Of a stretch of DNA of 64,000 bases, positions 45,289 through 53,694 are shown one piece after another (position 1 is the stretch's first letter; each line of letters begins with the position of its first letter). The notes under the pieces were generated by a model. That model had not been told where the DNA came from and ran no database searches. It saw only the letters and a program-made list of their open reading frames with translations. Source of the stretch: Bacteroidota bacterium (lineage in GTDB: Bacteria; Bacteroidota; Bacteroidia; Flavobacteriales_D; Crocinitomicaceae); the NCBI GenBank assembly GCA_030148165.1, contig JASBTZ010000013.1, positions 124,001 to 188,000 on the forward strand, in the 5' to 3' direction. A program made the position numbers and the translations under genes.

Positions 45289-47021
45289 CGGCCCGGTGTA
45301 AACGTTCCTGAAGAATTCGTGGTTCCTTCGATCACTTGCATACCGTGTTCGAATTTTAATTCCTTCAGTACTCTTCCCCGCTTATCGTACATGACGAATT
45401 TACCGTGCTTCAATCCATCTTTGTATTCCATTTCCTGCATGAGTTTTCCGCGCTTGTTGAACTGCTGCATAGACCCATCCAGTTTCCCTTCTTTGTAATG
45501 TGATATGACTGCAGGGACTTTTCCACCGGGATGGTATGCAATCCATTCACCATGCTTTTCTCCTTCCTTAAAATCTCCTTCTTCTGTCAATCTGAAGTCT
45601 TTTGATGAATAAGATGCGGAATGACCATGCTTCTTACTCTCGTATACCACATGATCCTTCATGATGCTATAATCCATTTTGGATTTGATCTTAAATATCT
45701 TGTATGTTACAACATCTCTGGGTTTTCCATTCTCAAAGTAATCGATCCATTCACCAACTTTCAGATCATCATCATATTTCCCAGTAAGTTTGGCTTTACC
45801 GCTAGGATAATAAGACTCCCAATTTCCGTTCAGCTTACCGCTTTTGAAGCTTGCTTTATTCTTAACCGTGCCATTCGGCCAATAATTGATCCATTCGCCA
45901 TTTTCTTTTCCTTCAACATACTCGCCCTCCATCAGTAATGCGCCATCTTCATACCACGTTTTCCAAACGCCTGACTTCAAATCGTTTTTAAAATCTCCTT
46001 CTTTAAACTTGCCGCCAATCACGTAATAATAAGTCCAGGTACCTGTTCTAAGTCCCTCATCATAATGAGCATAATAAGAAATCTGACCGGTTGGATGCCA
46101 ATAGGTCCAGTCACCATGTTGAAGATCGTCTTTGAAAGTCCCTTGTTGTCCTCTTGTTCCCTGGTTTGTATACCAGGTCCACTCTCCGTCCTTTAGACCC
46201 ATTTTGTAATGGCCTTTCACTTTTACTTCTCCAAAATCATAGAAGTACGTGTATTCGCCATCTAATTTGTCGTCGGTATAATTGCAGGTTTTTTCCTTTT
46301 CTCCACCGTAATAATAGTAGTCCCAGGTTCCGTAGCGCTTATTCTCTTTGTACTGTCCCTTCATTTTAGGGTAGCCATAAATACTACGCTCTTCAAATTT
46401 ACCGTCCTTCAGACCATCTTTATAATTGTACCACTCTTTAACAGCTCCGGTCGTGTAATAGGTAACTATTTCGCCGTTGCCGTCTGTTAATGTCTGCGTG
46501 TGAAGCGAATCGGGCAGATAAAAAGACTGCATGTAGTTCACTCCACCTTTTACTATTTCTTCTGATTTAAGCCTTCCATCCCGATAGTAATGTTTCCAGG
46601 TGTTGACAGGTTCACCCATGTCATATTCCCCTTCGACCACTAACACGCCTGACTCATTCCACTCATAGTAAACGCTGTCCTGACGGTTATACTTGAAGAA
46701 TCCTTGCTGTCTCTTTTTACCATTCGGGTAGTACATAACAACTTCACCATGCAGCATTCCCTTATAGTAATTTCTCACTTCTTCGATTTCTCCAAGACGA
46801 TCAAAGTAAACCCACTTACCATGCTGGTCTGTCGTCTCTCCCAGCTGATCTTTATAATATTTACCTTTTGATTGAGGCTGTGTTTTATTGAAATCCCAAT
46901 AGGTTGTAACCTGTTTGGTCAGGTTTTCTTTATTTATTTCAACTTCCTGTGCGAATGACGTAAAACTAAGCAGTGCAATTAGAACGATTCCTATTTTCAC
47001 CATTTTAATTTTACTTACCAT
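45285..47021 (-). CDS. Very long MORN/YwqK-type repeat protein
   Basis: The product has 578 residues from this ATG (an alternative Met at 47003 gives the cleanest signal peptide, VKIGIVLIALLSFTSFAQ). Almost the whole mature chain consists of roughly 20 repeats of about 23 residues with the pattern G-x-W-x-Y-Y-x-x-G-x-x-x-x-x-G-x-Y-x-x-G-x-x-x-G, for example KHGKFVMYDKRGRVLKE and ENGEWINYWPNG. Such proteins are often labelled YwqK-family antitoxin by automatic pipelines, but no toxin gene is adjacent. The ORF can be extended into the lysE gene; the start is placed after the lysE stop. Confidence 0.8.
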   Translation of the reverse strand: MVSKIKMVKIGIVLIALLSFTSFAQEVEINKENLTKQVTTYWDFNKTQPQSKGKYYKDQLGETTDQHGKWVYFDRLGEIEEVRNYYKGMLHGEVVMYYPNGKKRQQGFFKYNRQDSVYYEWNESGVLVVEGEYDMGEPVNTWKHYYRDGRLKSEEIVKGGVNYMQSFYLPDSLHTQTLTDGNGEIVTYYTTGAVKEWYNYKDGLKDGKFEERSIYGYPKMKGQYKENKRYGTWDYYYYGGEKEKTCNYTDDKLDGEYTYFYDFGEVKVKGHYKMGLKDGEWTWYTNQGTRGQQGTFKDDLQHGDWTYWHPTGQISYYAHYDEGLRTGTWTYYYVIGGKFKEGDFKNDLKSGVWKTWYEDGALLMEGEYVEGKENGEWINYWPNGTVKNKASFKSGKLNGNWESYYPSGKAKLTGKYDDDLKVGEWIDYFENGKPRDVVTYKIFKIKSKMDYSIMKDHVVYESKKHGHSASYSSKDFRLTEEGDFKEGEKHGEWIAYHPGGKVPAVISHYKEGKLDGSMQQFNKRGKLMQEMEYKDGLKHGKFVMYDKRGRVLKELKFEHGMQVIEGTTNSSGTFTPGR

Positions 47022-47031
47022 AACGATTTGA

Positions 47032-47715
47032 TTACTGTATGTTACTTGTGTACATCTCATGCGTACCTTTTATCATTAAATACACCCCGAAAACAACAAA
47101 AACGATTCCAATGAGGCGATTCAATGCTATCAGTCTTTTCCTTGTCACAAGTGGTCTCAATCTTTTCGCGCCAAATATCTTGAGTAGATCGATTGAAAAG
47201 AAGGTAATTAAAATGGAGGCGATAAAAAGGATCATCTTATAACCCGCGCCTTCTATATTAGCTGCATCAGTAGCGGCACTATCATTTTCCGGATAACCGA
47301 TCGTCATGATCGAAAACCAATAGAATACGATCAAGGGGTTAGCTAAGTTGAGCAGAAAACCTTTTATGAACAACAGGAAGTAATGCGTCACCGTCGTTTT
47401 CTGTAACCGACCATCTTCTAATTTTGTCTCACTCACCCTCTTAAAGAAATTAATAACTCCATAGATGGTGAAGAGACCGCCTCCGATGATCATCAACAAT
47501 GAGTTGTCACTCCCTTCAGCAAGATCTGAAACCTGATCCAGAAAAAATATGGCTATTAAAATGTAAAAGATATCATTGAGCAGTACCCCCAGATCAAAAG
47601 CTATTGCGGCTTTAACTCCTTTTTTAATGCTCGTTTCCAACAGGACAAAAAACACGGGACCTAACATAAAGCTTAGGATAAGTCCGGTTACTATACCTGT
47701 TAAAACTACGTTCAT
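47032..47715 (-). CDS. LysE-family amino acid exporter
   Basis: The 227-residue product has six membrane segments and the LysE/RhtB start pattern MNVVLTGIVTGLILSFMLGPVFFVLLETSIKKG-type (signature GPVFFVLLETSI). It then has LLNLANPLIVFYWFSIM. It probably exports amino acids or similar small solutes. A TATTTTTG -7 element reads on this strand at 47742-47749. The YwqK-like gene starts 11 bp after its stop. Confidence 0.88.
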   Translation of the reverse strand: MNVVLTGIVTGLILSFMLGPVFFVLLETSIKKGVKAAIAFDLGVLLNDIFYILIAIFFLDQVSDLAEGSDNSLLMIIGGGLFTIYGVINFFKRVSETKLEDGRLQKTTVTHYFLLFIKGFLLNLANPLIVFYWFSIMTIGYPENDSAATDAANIEGAGYKMILFIASILITFFSIDLLKIFGAKRLRPLVTRKRLIALNRLIGIVFVVFGVYLMIKGTHEMYTSNIQ

Positions 47716-47889
47716 CTAGAATTTATCAATCGATTCAGCACAAAAATAACGTTTCATTTCTCTTTGCAGTAAAATATAATCGATGATATTTTTTTCACTA
47801 ATGTTTTCTGGCAAGCACTTATTTTTCATTCAAGTTGTTTACATTTGTAGACAATTGAACAAAAAGGGAGATTGTAAAGAAAAGTATTT

Positions 47890-48249
47890 ATGAAACTTGC
47901 TGAAGCAAATAAGAAACTAGAGAGCATAATCAAGAAAGTTGAAAAAGACGGGGTGAAGGCTGCTAAACTAGTAGAGGATCTCAAAGAACTTCGCGAGTAT
48001 GCGTTGAAAGAGCAAGATCCGCTCGTAACAAAAGTTCTTCGTCTGACATACGAATACTTGCTTGACAACAACTCTTTCGATGTGCAGGCTCAGTATGAAG
48101 AGGATGAAGAGGGGAATGAATTTCCTATCGAAATAGAGGATAAAGAAAACCTATTGTACCTATTGACACTGTTGGAGCGTTCTGAGCACAAAATAAATAG
48201 AGAAGAAATCAAAGATTACCGTACGGCACTTAAGCTCGTTCTGTATTAG
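47890..48249 (+). CDS. Small helical protein of unknown function
   Basis: The 119-residue product is soluble and helical. It has a Lys/Glu-rich N-terminal heptad-like part (EANKKLESIIKKVEKDGVKAAKLVEDLKE, a likely coiled coil), an acidic middle (YEEDEEGNEFPIEIEDKEN) and a hydrophobic C-terminal helix (LLYLLTLLERSEHKIN). No signal peptide or catalytic motif. TACATTTG at 47840-47847 fits the -7 element and a strong terminator follows at 48271, so it is a single-gene transcript. Conservation cannot be judged here. Confidence 0.7.
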   Translation: MKLAEANKKLESIIKKVEKDGVKAAKLVEDLKELREYALKEQDPLVTKVLRLTYEYLLDNNSFDVQAQYEEDEEGNEFPIEIEDKENLLYLLTLLERSEHKINREEIKDYRTALKLVLY

Positions 48250-48270
48250 ACTTCCATAAAATATTCGATG

Positions 48271-48308
48271 AAAAGGCTGATTTATATATTAATCAGCCTT
48301 TTTTATTC
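48271..48308 (+). terminator. Terminator after the small helical protein gene
   Basis: AAAAGGCTGATT pairs perfectly with AATCAGCCTTTT across TATATATT, followed by more Ts. Confidence 0.9.
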
Positions 48309-48401
48309 ATTTACCCAACCCTTTTTCAAGTGGCTGCGTCTTAGTAGTAAATATTGACTTTCTGGTTTGTTCAATATTTTGGTTTTATTTTCCTTGCAGG
48401 T

Positions 48402-48470
48402 ACCTGAAAAGAGCTTCTACCTCGAGATTACCTCCCAAAAAATCTTAATTAGCTCTTTTCAGGTTTTTTT
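48402..48470 (+). ncRNA. Candidate small RNA: 14-bp stem with long C-rich loop, then T tract
   Basis: ACCTGAAAAGAGCT (48402-48415) pairs perfectly with AGCTCTTTTCAGGT (48451-48464), followed by a run of Ts. The 35-nt loop is single-stranded-looking and contains TACCTC twice, the second as TACCTCCC, which could base-pair with Shine-Dalgarno-like or G-rich mRNA sites. It is separate from the terminator at 48271-48308 and sits between convergent genes. It could be a processed small RNA or a second, unusual terminator. No clear TTG/TAnnTTTG promoter is seen immediately upstream. Confidence 0.4.
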
Positions 48471-51273
48471 ATTCGCAGTACTTACAATACGAATAATACT
48501 GAGCCTTGTGTTCGAATGGAACATTCACGTCGTAAATTTCTTCTAACATCCCACTAAGCAGTTTTGGAAACTGATTAACTAATTCATCCAGTGTGAGCGT
48601 AGCAGCATTTAAGGTGAAAGGCTTGAATTTTCCAGATACAAACGATATGATACTCGGTTCCGCCAGAATGCCATGCGCATCGTGATACATAAACGCATAT
48701 TGAATCAATTGAAGCACATGCTTGCGTTCGCGCAAACTACGTTCAATGTTATTTTCCGTTCGTGCTGATAAGAAAGTGACATTTGTTTTGTCAACTTTTC
48801 CCGTCTTATAATCTACGATACGAATCTTATCGCCAATTCTATCAATGCGATCGATATATCCTCGCAAGGTTACTTTTTTGGTTTCTCCTGCAACCGGAAT
48901 TTCGACTTGGCTACGATACTCTCTTTCCAGGGATTCGATATAAACATCTTCCTGCTGCTCGGATAAAAATTTGATCTCGGCTTTCAGAAATTGCTTAATC
49001 ATATGGGATGCCATGCGATAGGAAAGCAAATTCTTACCGGTCTTAAACGTTTTTTCATCCTTAAAATACTCCAGGAACTTCCGATGCAGTATCAATTCAT
49101 AATTCCTGATCATTTGCTCTACATCAAATGAAGTCAGGTTCTTGACCGACTGTTTGTTTCCGTCTTTATCGAATATCGCGAAGGGTTCGTATAATTCTTC
49201 CAATACACCATGAACGAAGATCCCGAATGTGCTGTGCTCTACTTCTTCTTCAACAGATTGTTCTTCTCCAAAATCCATGACGTATTGGAAGTAAAAGTCG
49301 AGTGGGCAATTAAAGTATTTACCCAACAAAGTCGCTGACGCTGATCCCGCAAACATTGTATCCAGTCGATCCAATATTTCAGGCGTTTTTTCAATCGACA
49401 AGTGCATTTTCTTCTTCTTCAGATCGATATTGTAGATCTTTTTGTGAAGTCTTATCCCCTTGTTCATTCTGGAAAGTTCTTTTTCGATCTGCAATAAGTA
49501 CCTACTGGGTTCGGTAACTCCGATCGCCTGTTCTGCCGAGCAATAAGTGATGGTTACTTTTTCAGCCCGATGAAGCAGACGATAGAAATGATGCGCAAAA
49601 ATTCCTTGCTTTTCCCGTGGTGTCGGCAGATTAAAATATCTTCTTAGATCCATTGGGATGAGCGTCTGAACAGGATTCGTCGGTGGCAGCTTCCCTTCAT
49701 TCATTCCCAAACAAATAATATTATTGAAATCCAGCCCACGTGTTTCGAGCATTCCCATTAATTGAAGTCCGGATAAAGGATTACCATGATAGGCAATGTT
49801 TCCATTGTGCCAGTGCTGATTAAACAAGTGTTTGAAGCTTCGCATGTTTAATGCCGGAATTCCTTCAGCGAGAATATTCTCAAACTCGATCAAGCCTTTG
49901 TCAAACCCTTCAATAATGGCTTTCTCAAAAGCAAATTCTTTTTCCAATCCTCCAAAAATGATGGAATTGAGTTTTCGAATGCATTTTAATGCCTCGACCC
50001 AATCATTTTTCCAGTCCCTCGTGATAAGATCCATGATCTCTGATAACTGGGGACCAACCTTTAGGGATGATGCATTGATAAAGATCTTGTTATAGCGATA
50101 GATGTTGTCTTCCTCGTTCCGAACCAGTGTCTTCTCCTCTTCATCCAGATACGCTTCAATAAAGGGATGATTCAACAAGGATTGCAAATTGACATGATAG
50201 ATCGCAGCCGTATTAAAACGCGTTTTATTCTCTTGAATCGCTATTATCAAATCCACCCAGGTTCTGATGGCCGTGTTGCGAATTGGCAATCCAAGTGTAA
50301 TATTGGCTCGCTCAATACTCTTAGGCAAGTTTCTGATCATGGAAATGATCAAGCTCTCATCCGCCAGTAAAAGAAGTGTGTTATCTAATTCTTCCGGACT
50401 CATTTGACTTAACAAGGTTGAAGCTACCTTGACTTGCCCTGTATTTTGCGCACATTCAATAATGTCGATATCAAGCTCTTTGGAGAGCATCTCATTTTCG
50501 AGAAAGGAAGGCTTTCCAATTTCGAGATCTTCCATTTGCTTTCTGAGAAAAACACCTGCTTCATGTTGTACGTCTGAATAATAGTATTCATCTGCATCGA
50601 TCAGGGGCTCACCCCTGCCCATGCGGTTTATCTGTTTGATAATAGAAGTTTCGGCCGGAGATAGCGCATTGAAACCGGCGAATATGAATCGTCTGTCCGA
50701 ATCCTTTTCAAACGCAAGATTGATGTTCTCCGCTATCGACCTAACTGCTCTTCCCGAATAACACAGACCTTTTTCCTCCAGTCGTTTGTTGAGTTCAAAA
50801 TAGTATCCGGGAAGTCTGTCCCAAAACTCCATGAAGCGTTTTTGACCATCGGATAACTCATCGGCGCCAAAGCTCCACTCTTCAATTTCCTTAATGTCTG
50901 CCAGATTCTTGAAGATGTCCTTCGCATTGACCAGATATCGATCAATCTCGTTGAAGTCAGACAGTAAAATTTCTCCCCAGGCCAGAAATTCATCAAAGCT
51001 TTCAGAGGCTTTTTCCGAACCGCCGGATTCGCGATAGATTTGATATAACTGTATCAGCGCCCTTGTCCGATCGATTACGGTCAAACGAGAGATGTCTTTC
51101 ACCCATTGATCAATCGTTACTATTTCCGGAGCGATTAAGGGTCTTTGATATGCTCTGAATAAGGCCGCTGTCAGGTATTTCTTCATCCGTTGAGACGGCA
51201 GCACAATAGTCAGGTGCTGTAAGGGTAAGTCAGCCTCCTTGATTTGCTTCGCTATTTTGTCGACAAAATTCAA
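48469..51273 (-). CDS. AddB-like PD-(D/E)XK nuclease / inactivated helicase
   Basis: The 934-residue product resembles the AddB/RecB-nuclease group. An N-terminal helicase-like region lacks an intact Walker A (LQHLTIVLPSQRMKKYL in its place). The middle contains LEDVRG-like LMGMLETRGLDFNNIICLGMNEGKLPP. The C-terminal nuclease has LRGYIDRIDRIGDKIRIVDYKTGKVD (PD-(D/E)XK core) and ends in YYSYCKYCE, the remaining cysteines of an Fe-S-type cluster. Such proteins work in double-strand-break end processing, usually with an AddA-type UvrD helicase; that partner is not in the window. The gene overlaps the upstream ATPase gene by 4 bp. Confidence 0.85.
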   Translation of the reverse strand: MNFVDKIAKQIKEADLPLQHLTIVLPSQRMKKYLTAALFRAYQRPLIAPEIVTIDQWVKDISRLTVIDRTRALIQLYQIYRESGGSEKASESFDEFLAWGEILLSDFNEIDRYLVNAKDIFKNLADIKEIEEWSFGADELSDGQKRFMEFWDRLPGYYFELNKRLEEKGLCYSGRAVRSIAENINLAFEKDSDRRFIFAGFNALSPAETSIIKQINRMGRGEPLIDADEYYYSDVQHEAGVFLRKQMEDLEIGKPSFLENEMLSKELDIDIIECAQNTGQVKVASTLLSQMSPEELDNTLLLLADESLIISMIRNLPKSIERANITLGLPIRNTAIRTWVDLIIAIQENKTRFNTAAIYHVNLQSLLNHPFIEAYLDEEEKTLVRNEEDNIYRYNKIFINASSLKVGPQLSEIMDLITRDWKNDWVEALKCIRKLNSIIFGGLEKEFAFEKAIIEGFDKGLIEFENILAEGIPALNMRSFKHLFNQHWHNGNIAYHGNPLSGLQLMGMLETRGLDFNNIICLGMNEGKLPPTNPVQTLIPMDLRRYFNLPTPREKQGIFAHHFYRLLHRAEKVTITYCSAEQAIGVTEPSRYLLQIEKELSRMNKGIRLHKKIYNIDLKKKKMHLSIEKTPEILDRLDTMFAGSASATLLGKYFNCPLDFYFQYVMDFGEEQSVEEEVEHSTFGIFVHGVLEELYEPFAIFDKDGNKQSVKNLTSFDVEQMIRNYELILHRKFLEYFKDEKTFKTGKNLLSYRMASHMIKQFLKAEIKFLSEQQEDVYIESLEREYRSQVEIPVAGETKKVTLRGYIDRIDRIGDKIRIVDYKTGKVDKTNVTFLSARTENNIERSLRERKHVLQLIQYAFMYHDAHGILAEPSIISFVSGKFKPFTLNAATLTLDELVNQFPKLLSGMLEEIYDVNVPFEHKAQYYSYCKYCE

Positions 51274-52385
51274 CTGACTTTACGCGTTAAGAAGTTCATA
51301 AAAGTATTGCGATTCAGCACCCGGGTGATCGCCTTTGGATAACTCTTCTCAAATGAGCCTGGAATTCGGTTTTTATTTCTTTTCTCCCAATCCATGTTGT
51401 AGGCAAACAATTCATCTCCGTCCAGTTCGATCAAATCAATCTGCTGACGTGTATGCGTTCGCCAGAAATAAAATTCAGCAGAACCACCATTCATTCTTGT
51501 CCATTTGATTCTTTCCGAAATCAGGTAATTTTTCCAAAGTGCCTGCATATCATTTCTTAGCAGGGGTTTATTGAAGTTCTGAATCAAGGCGTTTCTAATG
51601 CCATTATCCATAAAATAAAAGCAATGTGCTTTTTTCAATTCGTATCGCTGACCTGTTTGATACGTTGGCAGGGTAATAATAATAAAGGATTCTTCCAGCA
51701 AGCGAATGTAGCGTTGTACGGTTTCATTGTCCAGATCGCAGCGCTCACCTAACTCATTATAGCTGATTGGATTGCCGATCTCAAAAGCCAGTAACTGTAA
51801 AAGTCGGTACATTTTTTCTCCTTTATTCACGCGTTCATTCACCCCGAGTTTATGGAATACAAATTCAGCGATCATTTCTCTCAGTAACAGTTCAGCATTT
51901 TCTGTGTCTTCGAGAACGAGCGGGAAACTTCCATAGATCAACCGGTCTTCCAGAAGCTCAATCTGATTGGTCATTCCGAAATGTTGTGCGCTCTCATAAA
52001 AGGTTGGAGGGAACACTTCAAAGTACAGGCCTTCATGCTTGAGCGCCTCTATTAAATGTTCATCCAGATCAGGTTTGTACGAACAAATTGAAATGACCCT
52101 GGAAGAAACTTCATCAGACAGGATCGCTTCCATGACGGTGTCCAGTCCTGAAGCAAATTGAATCTCATTTAAAATGATATAATCGGAATCAATGCGTATT
52201 TCTTCAAGAATTTCTTCAGGCGAATTATGTGTTTTACAATCGATGATTCGATAGGATTTATTCGCATCTGAAAGCAGCTTTTCTACGAGTGTTACTTTAC
52301 CGGAATGATCGGGTCCCTGAACGAGCAATAATTTACTCGAAGCCAATTTTTTCTCAAGGGGTTCCTGTAAAGATCTTTCTATCAT
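51270..52385 (-). CDS. AAA ATPase with DUF4143-type C-terminus, degenerate P-loop
   Basis: The 371-residue product has the layout of the ATP-binding DUF4143 family. An N-terminal P-loop domain (LLLVQGPDHSGKVTLVEKL, then YIILNEIQFASGLD as Walker B-like) is followed by a winged-helix part (YNELGERCDLDNETVQRYIRLLEESF). The C-terminal domain has a WKNYLISERI stretch and a nuclease-like FYFWRTHTRQQIDLIELDG. The Walker A has GK followed by Val rather than Ser/Thr, which may weaken nucleotide binding. It overlaps the AddB-like gene by 4 bp (ATGA), implying coupled translation. Its role is unknown. Confidence 0.82.
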   Translation of the reverse strand: MIERSLQEPLEKKLASSKLLLVQGPDHSGKVTLVEKLLSDANKSYRIIDCKTHNSPEEILEEIRIDSDYIILNEIQFASGLDTVMEAILSDEVSSRVISICSYKPDLDEHLIEALKHEGLYFEVFPPTFYESAQHFGMTNQIELLEDRLIYGSFPLVLEDTENAELLLREMIAEFVFHKLGVNERVNKGEKMYRLLQLLAFEIGNPISYNELGERCDLDNETVQRYIRLLEESFIIITLPTYQTGQRYELKKAHCFYFMDNGIRNALIQNFNKPLLRNDMQALWKNYLISERIKWTRMNGGSAEFYFWRTHTRQQIDLIELDGDELFAYNMDWEKRNKNRIPGSFEKSYPKAITRVLNRNTFMNFLTRKVS

Positions 52386-52448
52386 GAAGTGCTTTTCTCA
52401 AAGATAGAAATACCTAAGTTTTTCTCAAGTTAAAATTGAAAATTGCGA

Positions 52449-53666
52449 TTAATCGAGCCAAACTTTATCGAAAAAGCGAAATGCCCGTTTTGAATTCATG
52501 AACTTATTGCCCCCGTATGCTTTGATGACAATGTAGTTCGCTTCAGACATAATCACCCTTGTCCAATAATATCCTTCCGGATAAGAATCGGCTATTCCCT
52601 GATAGGCTTCACCGCCGTTATCCAGTGTGATTTTTTCAATCGGGCTTTCAGATGGACTGGGGATCAGATCGTTCGCTAAATCTCTAAGACCTATTGATTC
52701 TAACCTCGGATAAATTTCAACGACATAGGTGTTTCCCTGTCCCATTTCGCGGTAGATCAACTTCAGATCATAATTGAACATATCCCCTGATACCTCCTGA
52801 GGTTTGCCTGGGAAATCCACATACACACCCAATGTATCATTGACGTAATGATACACACGTGCCTCTTTCACTTTTGTCTTGTACGGAAGATTTTCCTCGC
52901 TGTAGATAGCCAGTACTTTTCGAACATGATAACCGTTCTTTCTCAACAAGGTGATCATGCCGTCTCTTCCTGCAAGGTGACCTGCACCAACTGCACAAAA
53001 GACCGATCGAAGTTGTAGGATTGAATCGAGGTTATTGACCATCTCGCGATTCCGATCAATGATCATTCGATCGTATAGGTCCGGATAAACTCGGAGGTTT
53101 AGTCTCAACATTTCATCCATCCCTATAATGTCTCCCTTGAGATATAAGTCAAGCATGTCGTCTCTCGAAGTCAGGAATGATTCCAACGTCATTTGCGATA
53201 GGTCCGGCATGGCAACGTTTTCGAGTAAACCTAATTGGTCCGCAACTTCCTCGAGCGGAACAAACTCCTTACCTGCATTGAAACAATACTGTTGTAGGTA
53301 GGCATCCAGGAATTGAGGCATCCCATCCTCGTCACCGTAGGCTGTAGTAGTTGAATATTTGCTCGAGGTATAGGGTTGACCCTCGTTGTCATAATTCAAG
53401 CTGATGTCTTCCCGTCTGGTGTCATATTCATCAAACATGGAGAAAACATCCGTTTCCAAAGCAATGATCTCTGCACGATCCAGGGCATAATAAGTACTAT
53501 CCGAAAAATTGAAAAGTCTGCGATCATTGGAATGAAGGGTGCCGAATAAATAGGATTTATGGGTGCTCCCTTTACGAGAAATCTCCCACAATAATTCATT
53601 TTCGTAGTCAATCGTCTGACCAATTGAAACAAACGAAACAAACAGAAAGGCCGCCACTGTTTTCAT
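52449..53666 (-). CDS. TraB/GumN family secreted protein
   Basis: The 405-residue product has a signal peptide (MKTVAAFLFVSFVSIGQ). The TraB/GumN fold is seen in YLFGTLHSNDRR, IIALETDVFSMFDEY and the diagnostic FCAVGAGHLAGRDGMITLL, followed by a beta-rich C-terminal domain (from EARVYHYVNDTLGVYVDF). GTLH and GAGHL motifs are conserved in TIKI-type metalloprotease relatives, so a peptidase role is possible. The start is the ATG at 53666; the Met at 53684 would add a short tail before the signal peptide. A TAACTTTG element reading leftward at 53672-53679 ends only 5 bp before this ATG. Confidence 0.85.
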   Translation of the reverse strand: MKTVAAFLFVSFVSIGQTIDYENELLWEISRKGSTHKSYLFGTLHSNDRRLFNFSDSTYYALDRAEIIALETDVFSMFDEYDTRREDISLNYDNEGQPYTSSKYSTTTAYGDEDGMPQFLDAYLQQYCFNAGKEFVPLEEVADQLGLLENVAMPDLSQMTLESFLTSRDDMLDLYLKGDIIGMDEMLRLNLRVYPDLYDRMIIDRNREMVNNLDSILQLRSVFCAVGAGHLAGRDGMITLLRKNGYHVRKVLAIYSEENLPYKTKVKEARVYHYVNDTLGVYVDFPGKPQEVSGDMFNYDLKLIYREMGQGNTYVVEIYPRLESIGLRDLANDLIPSPSESPIEKITLDNGGEAYQGIADSYPEGYYWTRVIMSEANYIVIKAYGGNKFMNSKRAFRFFDKVWLD

Positions 53667-53694
53667 TCCTGCAAAGTTAGACATACTGTTCCGT

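Noticed and set aside
45285-47060. YwqK-type antitoxin of a toxin-antitoxin pair
   Set aside because: The neighbours are a LysE exporter and MarC; there is no small toxin-like gene, and the protein is exported.
48469-52385. Complete AddAB system
   Set aside because: Only the AddB-like nuclease is seen; the adjacent ATPase is of the DUF4143 type, not an AddA/UvrD helicase.
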